In this document: positions 19,175-30,495 of the stretch, one piece after another
Position numbering within the stretch: position 1 is the stretch's first letter
How the letters are laid out: each line of letters begins with the position of its first letter
Source: Cryobacterium breve
GTDB lineage: Bacteria > Actinomycetota > Actinomycetes > Actinomycetales > Microbacteriaceae
Direction of reading: 5' to 3'
Assembly (NCBI RefSeq): GCF_027594785.1
Contig: NZ_CP075584.1
Span: forward strand, 1,674,001 to 1,738,000
DNA: 64,000 nucleotides
The notes under the pieces: model-generated
Databases searched by the model: none
Seen by the model: only the letters and a program-made list of their open reading frames with translations
Told to the model about the DNA's origin: nothing
Translations under genes and position numbers: made by a program

Positions 19175-20937
19175 TTAGCTCGTGACGGAGTCGCCCATCG
19201 CCGACCGCTCGGTCAGGACGATGTCGGGTGCCTTGAGGCGCACCCGGTCGGCGGACTCGTCGTCGGGTTCGAGCCTGCGAGGCCCGTTCGGCGGCGACGC
19301 GCTTGAGGTAGACGGCGACCTCGCGTTCCTCGTGCTCGGCGTCCCAGCCGAGCACGCCGGCCATCAGCCGGGCCGCGACGGGAGCCGCGGACACACCACG
19401 GTCCCACGCCTCGATCGAGATGCGGGTGCGGCGCGCGAGCACGTCGTCCAGGTGCAGGGCCCCCAGGTGACCGGCCGCGTACACGACCTCGGCCTGGATG
19501 TAGTCGTCGGCTCCCGGTAGCGGTTCGATCAGGCTCCGGGCGCTCACGGATGAGGTCGAGCAGTTCGTCGGTGAGGGTGCCGTACCGGTTGAGCAGGTGC
19601 TCGACCCGCACGGTGTGCAACCCGAAGGCGGTGGCGATCCGGGTGCGCTTGTTCCACGCGGCCTTGTACCCCTCCGCACCGAGCAGGGGGATCTCGTGCG
19701 TCGTCGACGGGGCGATCTTCCCGTCGAGGGCGTCGATGGCCGCGTCGATGGCATCTTTCGCCATGATCCGGTAGGTGGTCCATTTGCCGCCGGCGATCAC
19801 GACGAGACCGGGAACGGAGTGCCCGACCAGGTGCTCGCGGGACAGTTTCGACGTCTGTTCCGATTCCCCGGCGAGGAGCGGCCGGAGGCCCGCGTAGACG
19901 CCCTCGACGTCCTCGCGGGTCAGTGGAACCCGCAGTACCGAATTGACGTGCTCGAGCAGGTAGTCGATGTCTGCGGCCGTCGCGGCGGGGTGCGCCTTGT
20001 CGAGGTGCCAGTCGGTGTCCGTGGTGCCGATGAGCCAGTGCCTGCCCCACGGGATCACGAAGAGCACGCTCTTCTCGGTGCGCAGCAGCAGCCCCATCGC
20101 CGACTGGAACCGGTCGCGCGGCACGACGAGGTGGATGCCCTTGCTCGCCCGCACCTTGAAGGTGCCGCGCTCGCCGACCATCCGCTGGGTGTCATCGGTC
20201 CAGACGCCGGTCGCGTTGACGACCTGCCTGGCTCGCACCTCGAAACGTTCGTCGGTCTCGAGGTCGTGTGCCTTCACCCCGACGACCCGCTCGCCGACCT
20301 TGATGAAGCCCTCGACCCGCACCCGGCTCGCCGCGTGGGCGCCGTAGAACGACGCGGTACGCACGAGGGACGCCGTATAGAGGGCGTCGTCGACCTGAGC
20401 GTCGTAGTAGGTGATGCCGCCGACCGTGGCTTCGGCGTCGAGGCTCGGGATCATGCCCATCACCTGGCGCTTGGAGAGGTGCCGGTGGTGCGGAACGCCG
20501 GGCGGCCGACCGCCGGTGTAGGAGAAGATGTCGTAGAGCAACATGCCGGCGCCCACGTAGAAGCGCTCGGTGACGCGCTTCTTCAGCGGGTACAGGAAGC
20601 GCACCGGTTTGACCAGGTGCGGGGCGATCCGCTGCAGCAGCAGCCCCCGCTCGGTGAGCGCCTCCCGCACGAGGCGGAAGTCAAGCTGCTCGAGGTAGCG
20701 GATGCCGCCGTGCACGAGCTTGGACGAGCGGCTCGACGTGCCGCTGGCCCAGTCCCGTGCCTCGAGGATGCCGACGCTCAGTCCGCGGGTGACCGCATCG
20801 AGGGCGCTTCCCGCGCCGACGATCCCGCCGCCGACGACGAGGATGTCGACCTCCTTGGATTTCAGCCGCTCAATGGCCGCGGCGCGTTCCGCCGGTCCCA
20901 GCTTGTTCGACCGCGTGACCGAATTCCCTGTTGCCAT
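19175..20937 (-). CDS. glpD: Glycerol-3-phosphate dehydrogenase (two frameshifts in this sequence)
   Basis: FAD-dependent aerobic glycerol-3-phosphate dehydrogenase, about 586 aa, oxidising G3P to dihydroxyacetone phosphate at the membrane. The N-terminal Rossmann motif VVGGGIVGAGSALDAVTRGL and the GTSSRSSKLVHGGIRYLEQ signature are clear, and WLIGTTDTDWH is also typical. Two breaks, at 19530-19536 and 19271-19277, each read GAGCCTG on one strand; dropping a C at each gives RERPELIEPLPGADDYIQAE and AAERASQLEPDDES, and then DSVTS with TAA. GGGAG precedes the ATG. With both corrected the C-terminal DAO domain is complete. Confidence 0.9.
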
Positions 20938-20976
20938 GTGCGTACTCCCATCGAGGTGGTGGTGCGTACCTCGACG

Positions 20977-22095
20977 CTAGTTCGTTCGGTACGGCGCGAC
21001 AACCACCTCGACGCGCTGGAATTCCTTCAATGTCGAATACCCGGTAGTCGCCATCGACCGACGCAGGGCGCCGACGAGGTTGGCGGTGCCGTCCGCGATG
21101 GGCGTCGGGCCGTACAGGATGGTCTCGAGCGGGGCGACGGTGCCGACCTCGACACGCTTGCCGCGGGGCAGCTGCGGGTGGTGCACCTCGGCGCCCCAGT
21201 GGAATCCGCCGCCGGGGGCATCCGTCGCCCGTGCCAGCGTGGTGCCGAGCATGACGGCGTCTGCGCCGCAGGCGAGCGCCTTGACGATGTCGCCGGAGGT
21301 GCTCAGGCCACCGTCGGCGATGACGTGCACGTAGCGTCCGCCGGATTCGTCGAGGTAGTCGCGGCGAGCGCCGGCGACGTCGGCGACGGCCGTTGCCATC
21401 GGGGCGTGGATGCCGAGCGAGGCCCGCGTGGTCGAGGCCGCGCCGCCGCCGAAGCCGACGAGCACGCCGGCAGCGCCGGTGCGCATGAGGTGCAGCGCCG
21501 CCGTGTACGTGGCCGCGCCGCCGACGATGACGGGGACGTCGAGTTCGTAGATGAACTTCTTGAGGTTGAGCGGCTCCTGGTTGAGCGAGACGTGCTCGGC
21601 GGACACGGTGGTGCCGCGGATGACGAAGAGGTCGACGCCGGCGGCGACGACGGTTTCGTAGAGTTCCTGGGTGCGCTGCGGGGAGAGCGCCCCGGCGACG
21701 GTGACACCGGCCGCACGGATCTGGGCGAGCCGCGCGGTGACGAGTTCTGGCTTGATCGGTTCGGAGTACATCTCCTGCATGCGGGCCGTCGCACGGTCGG
21801 CCGGCAGCTCGCGGATCTCGGCGAGGAGCGGTTCCGGGTCGTCGTAACGGGTCCAGAGGCCCTCGAGGTCGAGAACGCCGATGCCGCCGAGCTGGCCCAT
21901 CATGATCGCCGTCGTCGGGGAGACCACGGAGTCCATCGGAGCCGCGAGGAACGGAATCGCGAATTCATACGCGTCGATCGTCCAGCTGACATTGACGTCT
22001 TCGGGGTCGCGGGTGCGCCGGCTGGGCACGACCGCGATGTCATCAAAGGCGTACGCGCGGCGAGCGCGCTTGGAGCGGCCGATCTCGATTTCCAT
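20977..22095 (-). CDS. guaB3: GuaB3 family IMP dehydrogenase-related protein
   Basis: A 372-aa TIM-barrel protein of the IMPDH/GMP reductase superfamily without CBS domains. The N-terminal AFDDIAVVPSRRTRDPEDVNVSW and the barrel motifs VHVIADGGLSTSGDIVKALACGADAVMLG match the actinobacterial GuaB3 family. The catalytic loop is degenerate: where true IMPDH has GPGSICTTR, this protein reads GGGAASTTRAS, so the active-site Cys is absent. It is unlikely to be a normal IMP dehydrogenase; the real reaction is unclear for the family. It is 40 bp downstream of glpD on the same strand. Confidence 0.88.
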   Translation of the reverse strand: MEIEIGRSKRARRAYAFDDIAVVPSRRTRDPEDVNVSWTIDAYEFAIPFLAAPMDSVVSPTTAIMMGQLGGIGVLDLEGLWTRYDDPEPLLAEIRELPADRATARMQEMYSEPIKPELVTARLAQIRAAGVTVAGALSPQRTQELYETVVAAGVDLFVIRGTTVSAEHVSLNQEPLNLKKFIYELDVPVIVGGAATYTAALHLMRTGAAGVLVGFGGGAASTTRASLGIHAPMATAVADVAGARRDYLDESGGRYVHVIADGGLSTSGDIVKALACGADAVMLGTTLARATDAPGGGFHWGAEVHHPQLPRGKRVEVGTVAPLETILYGPTPIADGTANLVGALRRSMATTGYSTLKEFQRVEVVVAPYRTN

Positions 22096-22201
22096 ACCCC
22101 CAGCTTAGGCGCAGCCCGTAACCGGAGGGTGTGAACCGCTAGGCTGGCGCAAATCCTGCAGAAGAGACCCGCTACCCTGCCCGATGCACCAGGAGCACCC
22201 G

Positions 22202-22894
22202 ATGTCGTCCGACGCCCCCACCGAGTCCGGGAAACCCCGCCTCAACCTGATGTTCAGCAATCTCGAGCTCGTGATCGCGGTGCTCCTCGGCCTCGTCTCG
22301 ATTGCCACGGCGTACGCATCGTTCCAGGCGGCCCTCTACGACAGCCAGATGGCCGGTTCGTACACCAAGGGATCGACCCAGTCGACCGAGGCGGAGTCCC
22401 TCTACCTCGAGGCCAATCAGCAGTTCCTCGAGGACACCCAGGTCTGGAACCGTCTCGCCGAGCTCGACATCGAGAAAGACAGCACGGATGCCGCGATCGC
22501 CGCGGACGCGGCAGGCAAGTACGACACCCTCACCTTCCAGGCGGTGTCGACGGACTTCGCCGCGGCCATCGCCCGGGCCGACGCCGAGAACACGGCAGAC
22601 GCCACGGTGTACCACAGCCCGCTCGACGACAAGGAATACCAGAGCACCCTGTTCGGCAGCTACGCGGAGACGCAGGCGAAGTCGGTCGCGACGATCAGCC
22701 AGGGTGACGTGTACAACAGCTTCAGCGACCGGCTCACCCTGAACACCGTGCTGATGTCCATCTCGCTCTTCCTGCTCGGCATCGCCGCCCTCGTGCGGCA
22801 GTTCAGGGTGCAGCTCGTCCTGATGTCGACCGGTGTGGTGATCTTCGTCGTGGCGGCCGCGCTGACCGCGATGATTCCCTACGTCGGCCTGTAG
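22202..22894 (+). CDS. Membrane protein of unknown function
   Basis: A 230-aa protein with three hydrophobic segments: one near the N-terminus (LVIAVLLGLVSIATAYASFQAALY) and two close together at the C-terminus (TVLMSISLFLLGIAALV and LVLMSTGVVIFVVAAALTAMIP). They frame a ~140-residue helical, acidic extracytoplasmic or cytoplasmic region (residues ~45-185). I recognise no named family, although the topology resembles DUF4337-like proteins. ATG 22202 follows GGAG by six bases; an upstream ATG at 22184 lacks such a site. It is divergent from guaB3. Confidence 0.65.
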   Translation: MSSDAPTESGKPRLNLMFSNLELVIAVLLGLVSIATAYASFQAALYDSQMAGSYTKGSTQSTEAESLYLEANQQFLEDTQVWNRLAELDIEKDSTDAAIAADAAGKYDTLTFQAVSTDFAAAIARADAENTADATVYHSPLDDKEYQSTLFGSYAETQAKSVATISQGDVYNSFSDRLTLNTVLMSISLFLLGIAALVRQFRVQLVLMSTGVVIFVVAAALTAMIPYVGL

Positions 22895-22973
22895 CGGGGC
22901 ACGGCAACAGCGCGACCGTGAGCGGCACCGCCACCGTCCCCTGACCCGCGCACCCCGCGTCCAGATGCTTTCG

Positions 22974-23030
22974 TGAGGTGTCGCAGATCGACGTTCGCGA
23001 CGCCCGCGAACCTCGATGTGCGACACCTCA
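22974..23030. repeat. Intergenic palindromic repeat (family A, copy 1)
   Basis: Arms TGAGGTGTCGCAGATCGA... and ...TCGATGTGCGACACCTCA pair with two mismatches over 25 bases around a seven-base loop. A second member with the same arm sequence lies at 30310-30375. Both are intergenic. Confidence 0.8.
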
Positions 23031-23081
23031 GCGAGGCAATCACCGGGTGCGGCGGCGACACAGGAGGTGCAAGCTGCTGGC

Positions 23082-24224
23082 ATGGAGATCTTCGCCGAAC
23101 CGCTGTCCCTGCTGCGCCAACGCACGAGCCTCAAATGGCGCGCATTCCCCGACGACGTGCTGCCGTTCTTCGTCGCCGAGCTCGACTACCCGCTCGCAGA
23201 GCCGATCAGGGATGCCCTGCTCGAGGCCGTGCGCCGCAGCGACACCGGCTACGCCGCATCCGCCGACCCGCTCGCCCAGGCGTTCGCCGCCTTCGCCGCC
23301 CGGCGCTGGGACTGGCCGGTCGACCCCGGGCAGGTGGTCGCGACGAACGAGGTCGGCTCGGCCGTCGTCGAGGTGCTGCGGATGATCCTCGAGCCGGGCG
23401 ACGAGGTCGTGATCACTCCCCCGGTCTACCCGCCGTTCTTCGACCTCGTGCCAGAGGCCGGCGGCCGGGTCGTCGACGTGCCGCTCCTGCACGGCCAGAC
23501 CGGCTGGACGCTCGACCTCGACGGCCTCGAAGCCGCGCTCCGGCGGGGCGCCCGTGCCGTGCTGCTCTGCAATCCGCAGAACCCGATCGGCCACCCACAC
23601 GGCATCGAAGACCTCACCGCCCTCGCCGAGCTTGCGGACCGGTACGGGGCCTTCGTGGTCAGCGACGAGGTGAGCGCCCCGCTTACCTACAGCACCGAGA
23701 GTTTCACGCCGTACCTCACGGTGTCCCTCTCCGCCGCCCAGCACGGCGTCTGCGTGACGAGCGCGAGCACGGCGTGGAACCTCGCCGGGCTCACCTGCGC
23801 GCTCATCGTCACGGCGTCAGAGCGGATGCGCCTGCTCACCTCCGCCCTGCCGCCCGGGATCCGCGAGCGCACCGGCCACCTGGGGCTCCTCGCGAGCGCG
23901 GCGGCCTTCCGCGACGGCGGACCGTGGCTCGACGACGCGCTCACGGCGCTCGAGGCGAACCGGGGGCTGCTGGCCGAGCTGCTCCACGCGCACCTGGGCG
24001 GTGTCGGGTACGAACAGCCGGATGCGGGCTACCTGGCCTGGCTGGACCTGCGCTCCCTCGGGTGGGGTGACGACCCGGCCGCGGTCGCCCTCGAGCGCGC
24101 AAAAGTCGCCCTCATGCCCGGGCTGCTCTTCGGCACCCCGGGCGCCGGTTTCGCGCGACTCAACTTCGGCTGCTCACCCGAGGTGCTCAGCGAGGCCGTC
24201 TCGCGCATCGCCGCTGCGACCTGA
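23082..24224 (+). CDS. PatB/MalY-like pyridoxal-phosphate aminotransferase (putative C-S lyase)
   Basis: A 380-aa fold-type I PLP enzyme. Motifs include the PPVYPPFF and LLCNPQNPIGHPHGIEDL segments (Asn-Pro before the PLP Asp/Tyr region), VVSDEVSAPLTY, and SASTAWNLAGL at the usual position of the PLP lysine. The expected Lys of S-x-S-K-x-[WF]-N is replaced by Thr (SASTAWNL), which is odd for a catalytic PLP enzyme. By length and motifs it belongs with MalY/PatB cystathionine beta-lyases. AGGAGGTG precedes the ATG. Its stop is 12 bp from the convergent guaB stop. Confidence 0.8.
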   Translation: MEIFAEPLSLLRQRTSLKWRAFPDDVLPFFVAELDYPLAEPIRDALLEAVRRSDTGYAASADPLAQAFAAFAARRWDWPVDPGQVVATNEVGSAVVEVLRMILEPGDEVVITPPVYPPFFDLVPEAGGRVVDVPLLHGQTGWTLDLDGLEAALRRGARAVLLCNPQNPIGHPHGIEDLTALAELADRYGAFVVSDEVSAPLTYSTESFTPYLTVSLSAAQHGVCVTSASTAWNLAGLTCALIVTASERMRLLTSALPPGIRERTGHLGLLASAAAFRDGGPWLDDALTALEANRGLLAELLHAHLGGVGYEQPDAGYLAWLDLRSLGWGDDPAAVALERAKVALMPGLLFGTPGAGFARLNFGCSPEVLSEAVSRIAAAT

Positions 24225-24235
24225 GCCGCACCGGT

Positions 24236-25739
<1,504 letters not shown>

Positions 25740-25990
25740 GAAACCCCTTTTGCTGGTGCACAGTAATTACAGAAAAGTCCGGGAATTCATCGAAACGACC
25801 GGTTCATCAATGTTAAGCGACTTCTCCGCGTGCGCATTCCTTGAGGAAGGAATCGATTCCGAGGACCACTCCGAAACATTTGCGACATAATCGGGACGTA
25901 CTGTCAACGAAGAAGTTGGCAGGGGCCGGTTCACCCGAGTTTTTTCCCCTCGACCGCCCCTAGGCCCCGCCCGTTCACGGAGGTTACGTT

Positions 25991-27382
25991 TTGACACCAC
26001 TCACGCAGCGAACCCGCACGGCAGGCCTCCTGTCGTCCCGGCGGATGCTCGCCGGTCTCCTGCTCATCGGAGTCGCCAGTCTGGGCCTGATGGGCCTCGG
26101 CGCGACGAGCGCATCAGCCGCGACGGCCACGCCGACGACGGCGTGTGTGGCCAATGCCACCACGGGTTGCATCCAGGGCACGATCAAGCAGGGCAACGGC
26201 GACCCCGCGGTCGGCGTCAAGCTCACGGTCACGACCGGTGGCACGACCGAGAACCTCGTGACGGATGCCGCGGGCAAGTGGGGCGTGGCGATCACGGTCA
26301 CCGGTCCCTCCACCGTCACCCTCGACACCACGAGCCTGCCGAGCGGGAACACGCTCGACCCGAGCATCGCCAACCCGGCAACCGTCAACGGCGGCCTGGG
26401 CCGCAACGCCGGTACCATCTTCAAGCTGGTCAGCGCGGACAGCACCGGCCTCTCGACCGCTGCCCCGTCGCCCGGTGACTCCACCACGACCGGCTCCGTC
26501 ACGTGGGAGCGCTTCCTCCAGCAGGCCGCGTCGGGCATCCGCCTCGGGTTGCTGCTCGCCCTCGCCTCCGTCGGCCTCTCGCTGATCTACGGGACGACCG
26601 GGCTGAGCAACTTCGCCCACGGCGAGCAGGTCACCCTCGGTGGACTGCTCGCGTTCGTGCTCGCCAACCAGCTCGGCCTCAACCTCTTCCTTGCGGCCTT
26701 CCTCACCGTCGTCGTCTGCGCGGCGACCGGGTACTTCCAGGACGCGCTGATCTGGAAGCCGCTGCGCAAGCGCGGCCTGCCGAACACCCAGCTGATGATC
26801 GTGACCATCGGGCTCTCGATCGCGCTGCAGTATGCGTTCCAGTTCTTCATCGGGGCCAAGACGGTCCGGATCGACAAGGCGAACCCGGTCACCGTGGAAA
26901 TCGGCCCGATCACCCTCTCGGTGCAGTCGCTCTGGGCGATGGGGATCGCCGTCGCGGTCATCATCCTCGTCGGCCTCTTCCTGCTCCGCTCCCGCATCGG
27001 CCGGGCCACCCGCGCCGTTTCGGACAACCCCTCGCTTGCCGCGGCCTCCGGGATCGACGTCGACGCCATCATCCGCCTGGTCTGGACGGCATCTGCCGGT
27101 CTCGCCGGACTCGCCGGAGTGATGCTCGGCCTCGTGCTCAACGGCGTGAACTGGCAGACCGGCCTGCAGCTGCTGCTGCTGATGTTCGCCGCGGTCACAC
27201 TCGGCGGCCTCGGCACCGCGTTCGGCGCCCTCGCCGGCGCGATGATCATCGGCATGGTCGTCGAGCTCACGAACCTCGTGCTGCCCGGCGACTTCAAGTA
27301 CGCCACGGCACTGCTCATTCTCATCCTCGTCCTGCTCGTCAGGCCACAAGGCATTTTCGGGCGCCGAGAGCGCATCGGTTAG
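25991..27382 (+). CDS. livH: Branched-chain amino-acid ABC transporter permease LivH with N-terminal extracytoplasmic domain
   Basis: A 463-aa permease, far longer than the usual ~290. Residues 1-43 are a signal peptide (MLAGLLLIGVASLGLMGL...SASA), and ~45-150 look like a transthyretin/carboxypeptidase-regulatory-like beta-sandwich (GTIKQGNGDPAVGVKLTVTTGG, TDAAGKWGVAITV). From ~residue 172 the classic LivH core follows (GLLLALASVGLSLIYGTTGLSNFAHGEQVTLGG, DNPSLAAASGIDV), ending LLVRPQGIFGRRERIG. The TTG start has a good GGAGG site. It heads livHMGF, whose products import branched-chain amino acids or urea-like substrates. The fusion places a folded domain outside the membrane next to the pore. 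Confidence 0.85.
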   Translation: MTPLTQRTRTAGLLSSRRMLAGLLLIGVASLGLMGLGATSASAATATPTTACVANATTGCIQGTIKQGNGDPAVGVKLTVTTGGTTENLVTDAAGKWGVAITVTGPSTVTLDTTSLPSGNTLDPSIANPATVNGGLGRNAGTIFKLVSADSTGLSTAAPSPGDSTTTGSVTWERFLQQAASGIRLGLLLALASVGLSLIYGTTGLSNFAHGEQVTLGGLLAFVLANQLGLNLFLAAFLTVVVCAATGYFQDALIWKPLRKRGLPNTQLMIVTIGLSIALQYAFQFFIGAKTVRIDKANPVTVEIGPITLSVQSLWAMGIAVAVIILVGLFLLRSRIGRATRAVSDNPSLAAASGIDVDAIIRLVWTASAGLAGLAGVMLGLVLNGVNWQTGLQLLLLMFAAVTLGGLGTAFGALAGAMIIGMVVELTNLVLPGDFKYATALLILILVLLVRPQGIFGRRERIG

Positions 27383-27395
27383 GAAGGACAAGACC

Positions 27396-28386
27396 GTGAA
27401 TGAATTTCTGACGACCCTGACGGCGATCGCCGCCTCCGCCTTCTCGCCATCGACGGCGGCACTCGCCATCGCCGCCATCGGACTCAACATCCACTTCGGC
27501 TACACCGGCCTACTCAACATGGGCCAGGCCGGGTTCATGCTCGTCGGCGCATACGCCTTCGCCATCTCCATCGTCGCCGGGATCCCGCTGTTCCCCGCCG
27601 TGCTGATCGCGCTCGTCGCCGCTGCGGTGTTCGCGCTCATCCTCGGTGTCCCGACGCTGAAGCTGCGCGGTGACTACCTCGCGATCGTCACGATCTCGGC
27701 CGCCGAGATCGTGCGGATGATCGGGCGCTCGTCGCTCCTGACCGACATCACCGGCGGGTCCAACGGCCTCACGGGCCAGAGCTACCGCGGCCCGTTCACC
27801 GACCTGTCCTTCCTGGGCGACGGCCAGACCACCCTCGGCCCGTTCACCTATGACAACACCGGGTCGAACGGCTGGTGGATCCGCCTGGTGGCCTGGTCCA
27901 TCGTCGGAATCCTCTGTCTCTTCGTCTTCCTGCTCATGCGCAGCCCGTGGGGTCGCGTGCTCCGCGGCATCCGCGAAGACGAGGATGCGATCCGCAGCCT
28001 GGGCAAGAACGTCTACAGCTACAAGATGCAGGCGCTCATCCTCGGTGGCACCATCGGCGCGCTCGGCGGCATCATCTACGTGCTGCCGGCATCCGTCCAG
28101 GCGGACAGTATGGGACGCTCGATGACGTTCTTCGTGTGGACCGCACTGCTGCTCGGCGGCGCCGCGACCGTGTTCGGTCCCGTGCTCGGCTCGATCATCT
28201 TCTTCGCCCTGCGGCTGTTCGTGCAGGGCATCGCCGGCCAGTTCGTGCCGGACAGCATCATGAACGGCCAGCAGGCCGAACAGTTCTCCTGGATCCTGAT
28301 CGGAGTGGTGCTCATGCTCGTGGTCATCTTCAGACCCCAGGGTGTACTCGGTAACAAGAAGGAGCCTGAGCTTCAATGTCAACTGA
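27396..28386 (+). CDS. livM: Branched-chain amino-acid ABC transporter permease LivM (terminal frameshift in this sequence)
   Basis: Second permease subunit, about 329 aa, with ~9 helices and the family motifs [43 protein letters not shown] and the EAA-like loop [23 protein letters not shown]. The GTG start is 13 bp after livH. At 28362-28368 the sequence reads GAGCCTG; as written the frame runs on into Pro/Arg-rich nonsense overlapping livG by 76 bp. Dropping one C gives GNKKELSFNVN and a TGA at 28384, overlapping the livG ATG by a normal few bases. The corrected end is used here. Confidence 0.88.
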
Positions 28387-29372
28387 CCTCGGACTCGCCG
28401 CCGCCCCGACCGCGGCCGCCGCCGCCGCCACCGCGAGCGTCGCCACCGTAGCGACCGTTCCCGGCGTCCCCAAGCCGGACCCGATCCTCGTCGTCGACAA
28501 CATCGTTCGCCAGTTCGGCGGCATGACCGCCGTCAACGTGCCGCACCTCGAAGTGCAGCGCGGAATCATCACGGCCCTGATCGGCCCGAACGGCGCCGGC
28601 AAGACCACGTTCTTCAACCTGATCACAGGCTTCGACAAGCCGGAGCTCCGCTCCGCGCCTCGTGGGCGGCCCCAAGGCCGAACACGCTTCCCGTGCGGTG
28701 TTCAACGGACGTTCGGTCAACAACATGGGTGCGGCGAAGGTCGCCCAGCGCGGCATGGTGCGCACCTTCCAGCTGACCAAGGCACTGAGCAGGCTCACGG
28801 TGCTCGAGAACATGCTCCTCGGCGCAAAGGACCAGCCGGGCGAGAATCTCTTCGCCGCGGTGATCAAGCCGCTCTGGGCGGCGCGCGAACGGGAGATCAC
28901 GGCGCAAGCCGAGGACCTCCTGCAGCGCTTCAAGCTGCTCGAGAAGAAGAACGACATGGCCGGCAGCCTCTCCGGCGGCCAGAAGAAGCTCCTCGAAATG
29001 GCGCGGGCGCTCATGAGCGAACCGACCATGATCATGCTCGATGAGCCGATGGCCGGGGTCAACCCCGCACTCACCCAGTCGTTGCTCGGCCACATCAAGT
29101 CGCTCCGCGACGAGGGCATGACCGTTCTGTTCGTCGAGCACGACATGCACATGGTGCGACACATCTCCGACTGGGTCGTCGTCATGGCCGAGGGCAAGGT
29201 CGTTGCGGAGGGCCCGTCGGCCACCGTGATGGACGACCAGGCCGTGATCGACGCCTACCTCGGCGCCCACCACGACACCGACCTCGGCGACGACGCGCTC
29301 CTCACGGACGAAGTCGCGGAGGAACTGGCCAAAGAGGTCGAACTCGAAAACCGCACGGAAGGCGACGCGTAG
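28376..29372 (+). CDS. livG: Branched-chain amino-acid ABC transporter ATP-binding protein LivG (frameshifted in this sequence)
   Basis: About 331 aa. Walker [18 protein letters not shown], signature [15 protein letters not shown], Walker [12 protein letters not shown] and the switch His (FVEHDMHMV) are all present. The N-terminal ~40 residues are Ala-rich. The frame changes near 28640-28660 (CCGGAGCTCCGCTCCGCGCC), just after FDKP; one surplus base there must be removed to join the halves, giving a region with an insertion relative to typical LivG ([22 protein letters not shown]). The last ~30 residues are acidic. It overlaps livM by 11 bp and is followed after 2 bp by livF. Confidence 0.87.
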
Positions 29373-29374
29373 TC

Positions 29375-30157
29375 ATGGTTGTACCCACAGGCTCCCCCGC
29401 TCCGGTCCTGCAGGCGACGGATCTCGTCGCCGGTTACGTTCCCGGGGTCAACATCCTCAACGGCTGCAACCTGGATGTCTACCCCGGTGAGCTCATCGGA
29501 ATCATCGGCCCGAACGGCGCGGGCAAGTCCACGCTGCTCAAGGCGCTGTTCGGACTGGTGTCCGTCCGCAGCGGCAGCGTCACGCTCAAGGGCGAAGACA
29601 TCACCGGCTTCAAGGCGAACCGCCTGGTGCAGGCCGGCGTCGGCTTCGTCCCCCAGAACAACAACGTGTTCCCCTCACTCACGATCGAGGAGAACCTGCA
29701 GATGGGCCTGTACCTGCGGCCCAAGCTGCTCGTCGAACGACTCGACGCGATCTTCGACCTGTTCCCCGCCCTTGCCGACCGCCGCAACCAGCGTGCCGGT
29801 TCGCTGTCCGGTGGCGAACGCCAGTCGGTCGCGATGGCTCGTGCGCTCATGATGGACCCGTCCGTACTGCTCCTCGACGAGCCGTCCGCCGGCCTGTCCC
29901 CGGTGCGTCAGGACGAGACCTTCATCCGCACCCGCCGGATCAACAAGACCGGCGTCACGATCGTGATGGTCGAGCAGAACGCCCGCCGCTGCCTGCAGAT
30001 CTGCGACCGCGGCTACGTGCTCGACCAGGGCCGCAACGCCTACACGGGAACCGGGCGCGAGCTGGCCGACGACCCGAAGGTCATCGAGCTCTACCTCGGC
30101 ACCCTTGCTAAGGACGTTGACGCGGAAAAGGACGAAAAGCCCGTCAGCATCGCCTGA
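29375..30157 (+). CDS. livF: Branched-chain amino-acid ABC transporter ATP-binding protein LivF
   Basis: Intact 260-aa ATPase subunit. Walker A GPNGAGKSTLLKALFG, Q-loop VPQNNNVFPSLTIEENL, signature LSGGERQSVAMARALMM, Walker B VLLLDEPSAGLSP, and H-loop region VEQNARRCLQI (Gln-Asn form typical of LivF, which often lacks the switch His). It starts two bases after the livG stop and ends the operon; a rho-independent terminator follows at 30193. The transported substrate cannot be fixed from the ATPase alone. Confidence 0.92.
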   Translation: MVVPTGSPAPVLQATDLVAGYVPGVNILNGCNLDVYPGELIGIIGPNGAGKSTLLKALFGLVSVRSGSVTLKGEDITGFKANRLVQAGVGFVPQNNNVFPSLTIEENLQMGLYLRPKLLVERLDAIFDLFPALADRRNQRAGSLSGGERQSVAMARALMMDPSVLLLDEPSAGLSPVRQDETFIRTRRINKTGVTIVMVEQNARRCLQICDRGYVLDQGRNAYTGTGRELADDPKVIELYLGTLAKDVDAEKDEKPVSIA

Positions 30158-30192
30158 CCCGCCGGGTCGCTGACCCGCCCGTACTGCCGAGA

Positions 30193-30230
30193 GGCCCGTG
30201 CCAGCCCCCTGGGGCCGGTACGGGCCTTTT
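30193..30230 (+). terminator. Rho-independent terminator after livF
   Basis: GC-rich stem GGCCCGTGCCAGCCCC paired with GGGGCCGGTACGGGCC, followed by TTTT, 36 bp beyond the livF stop. Confidence 0.85.
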
Positions 30231-30309
30231 CACGTCGCCCGCGACTCCGCGGCCTCGTCCGTCTGCTCAGCCCGCTCCCGCAACGACGGCGCGGGCGCGG
30301 GTGGCAACC

Positions 30310-30375
30310 TCGCTGAGGTGTCGCAGATCGAGGTTCACGGGGGCGGCGAACGTCGATCTGCGACACCTCAGCGAG
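30310..30375. repeat. Intergenic palindromic repeat (family A, copy 2)
   Basis: The arms TCGCTGAGGTGTCGCAGATC and GATCTGCGACACCTCAGCGA pair almost perfectly. They carry the same core as the element at 22974-23030. It lies in the 338-bp convergent gap between livF and livJ, between the two terminators; no gene is present there. Confidence 0.8.
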
Positions 30376-30424
30376 AGGGCGGATGCTGGCGGGCGCAGCG
30401 AGGCGCGGGGCCGGGCACACGAAA

Positions 30425-30456
30425 GAGCGGGGCCCGGCTTTCGCCGGACCCCGCTC
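30425..30456 (-). terminator. Rho-independent terminator after livJ
   Basis: Stem GAGCGGGGCCCGGC / GCCGGACCCCGCTC with loop TTTC; on the minus strand it is followed by TTTC. It lies 40 bp beyond the livJ stop. Confidence 0.8.
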
Positions 30457-30495
30457 GGTGTGTTCTTACGGCCTCAGCCGAAGATCAGCACTCTC

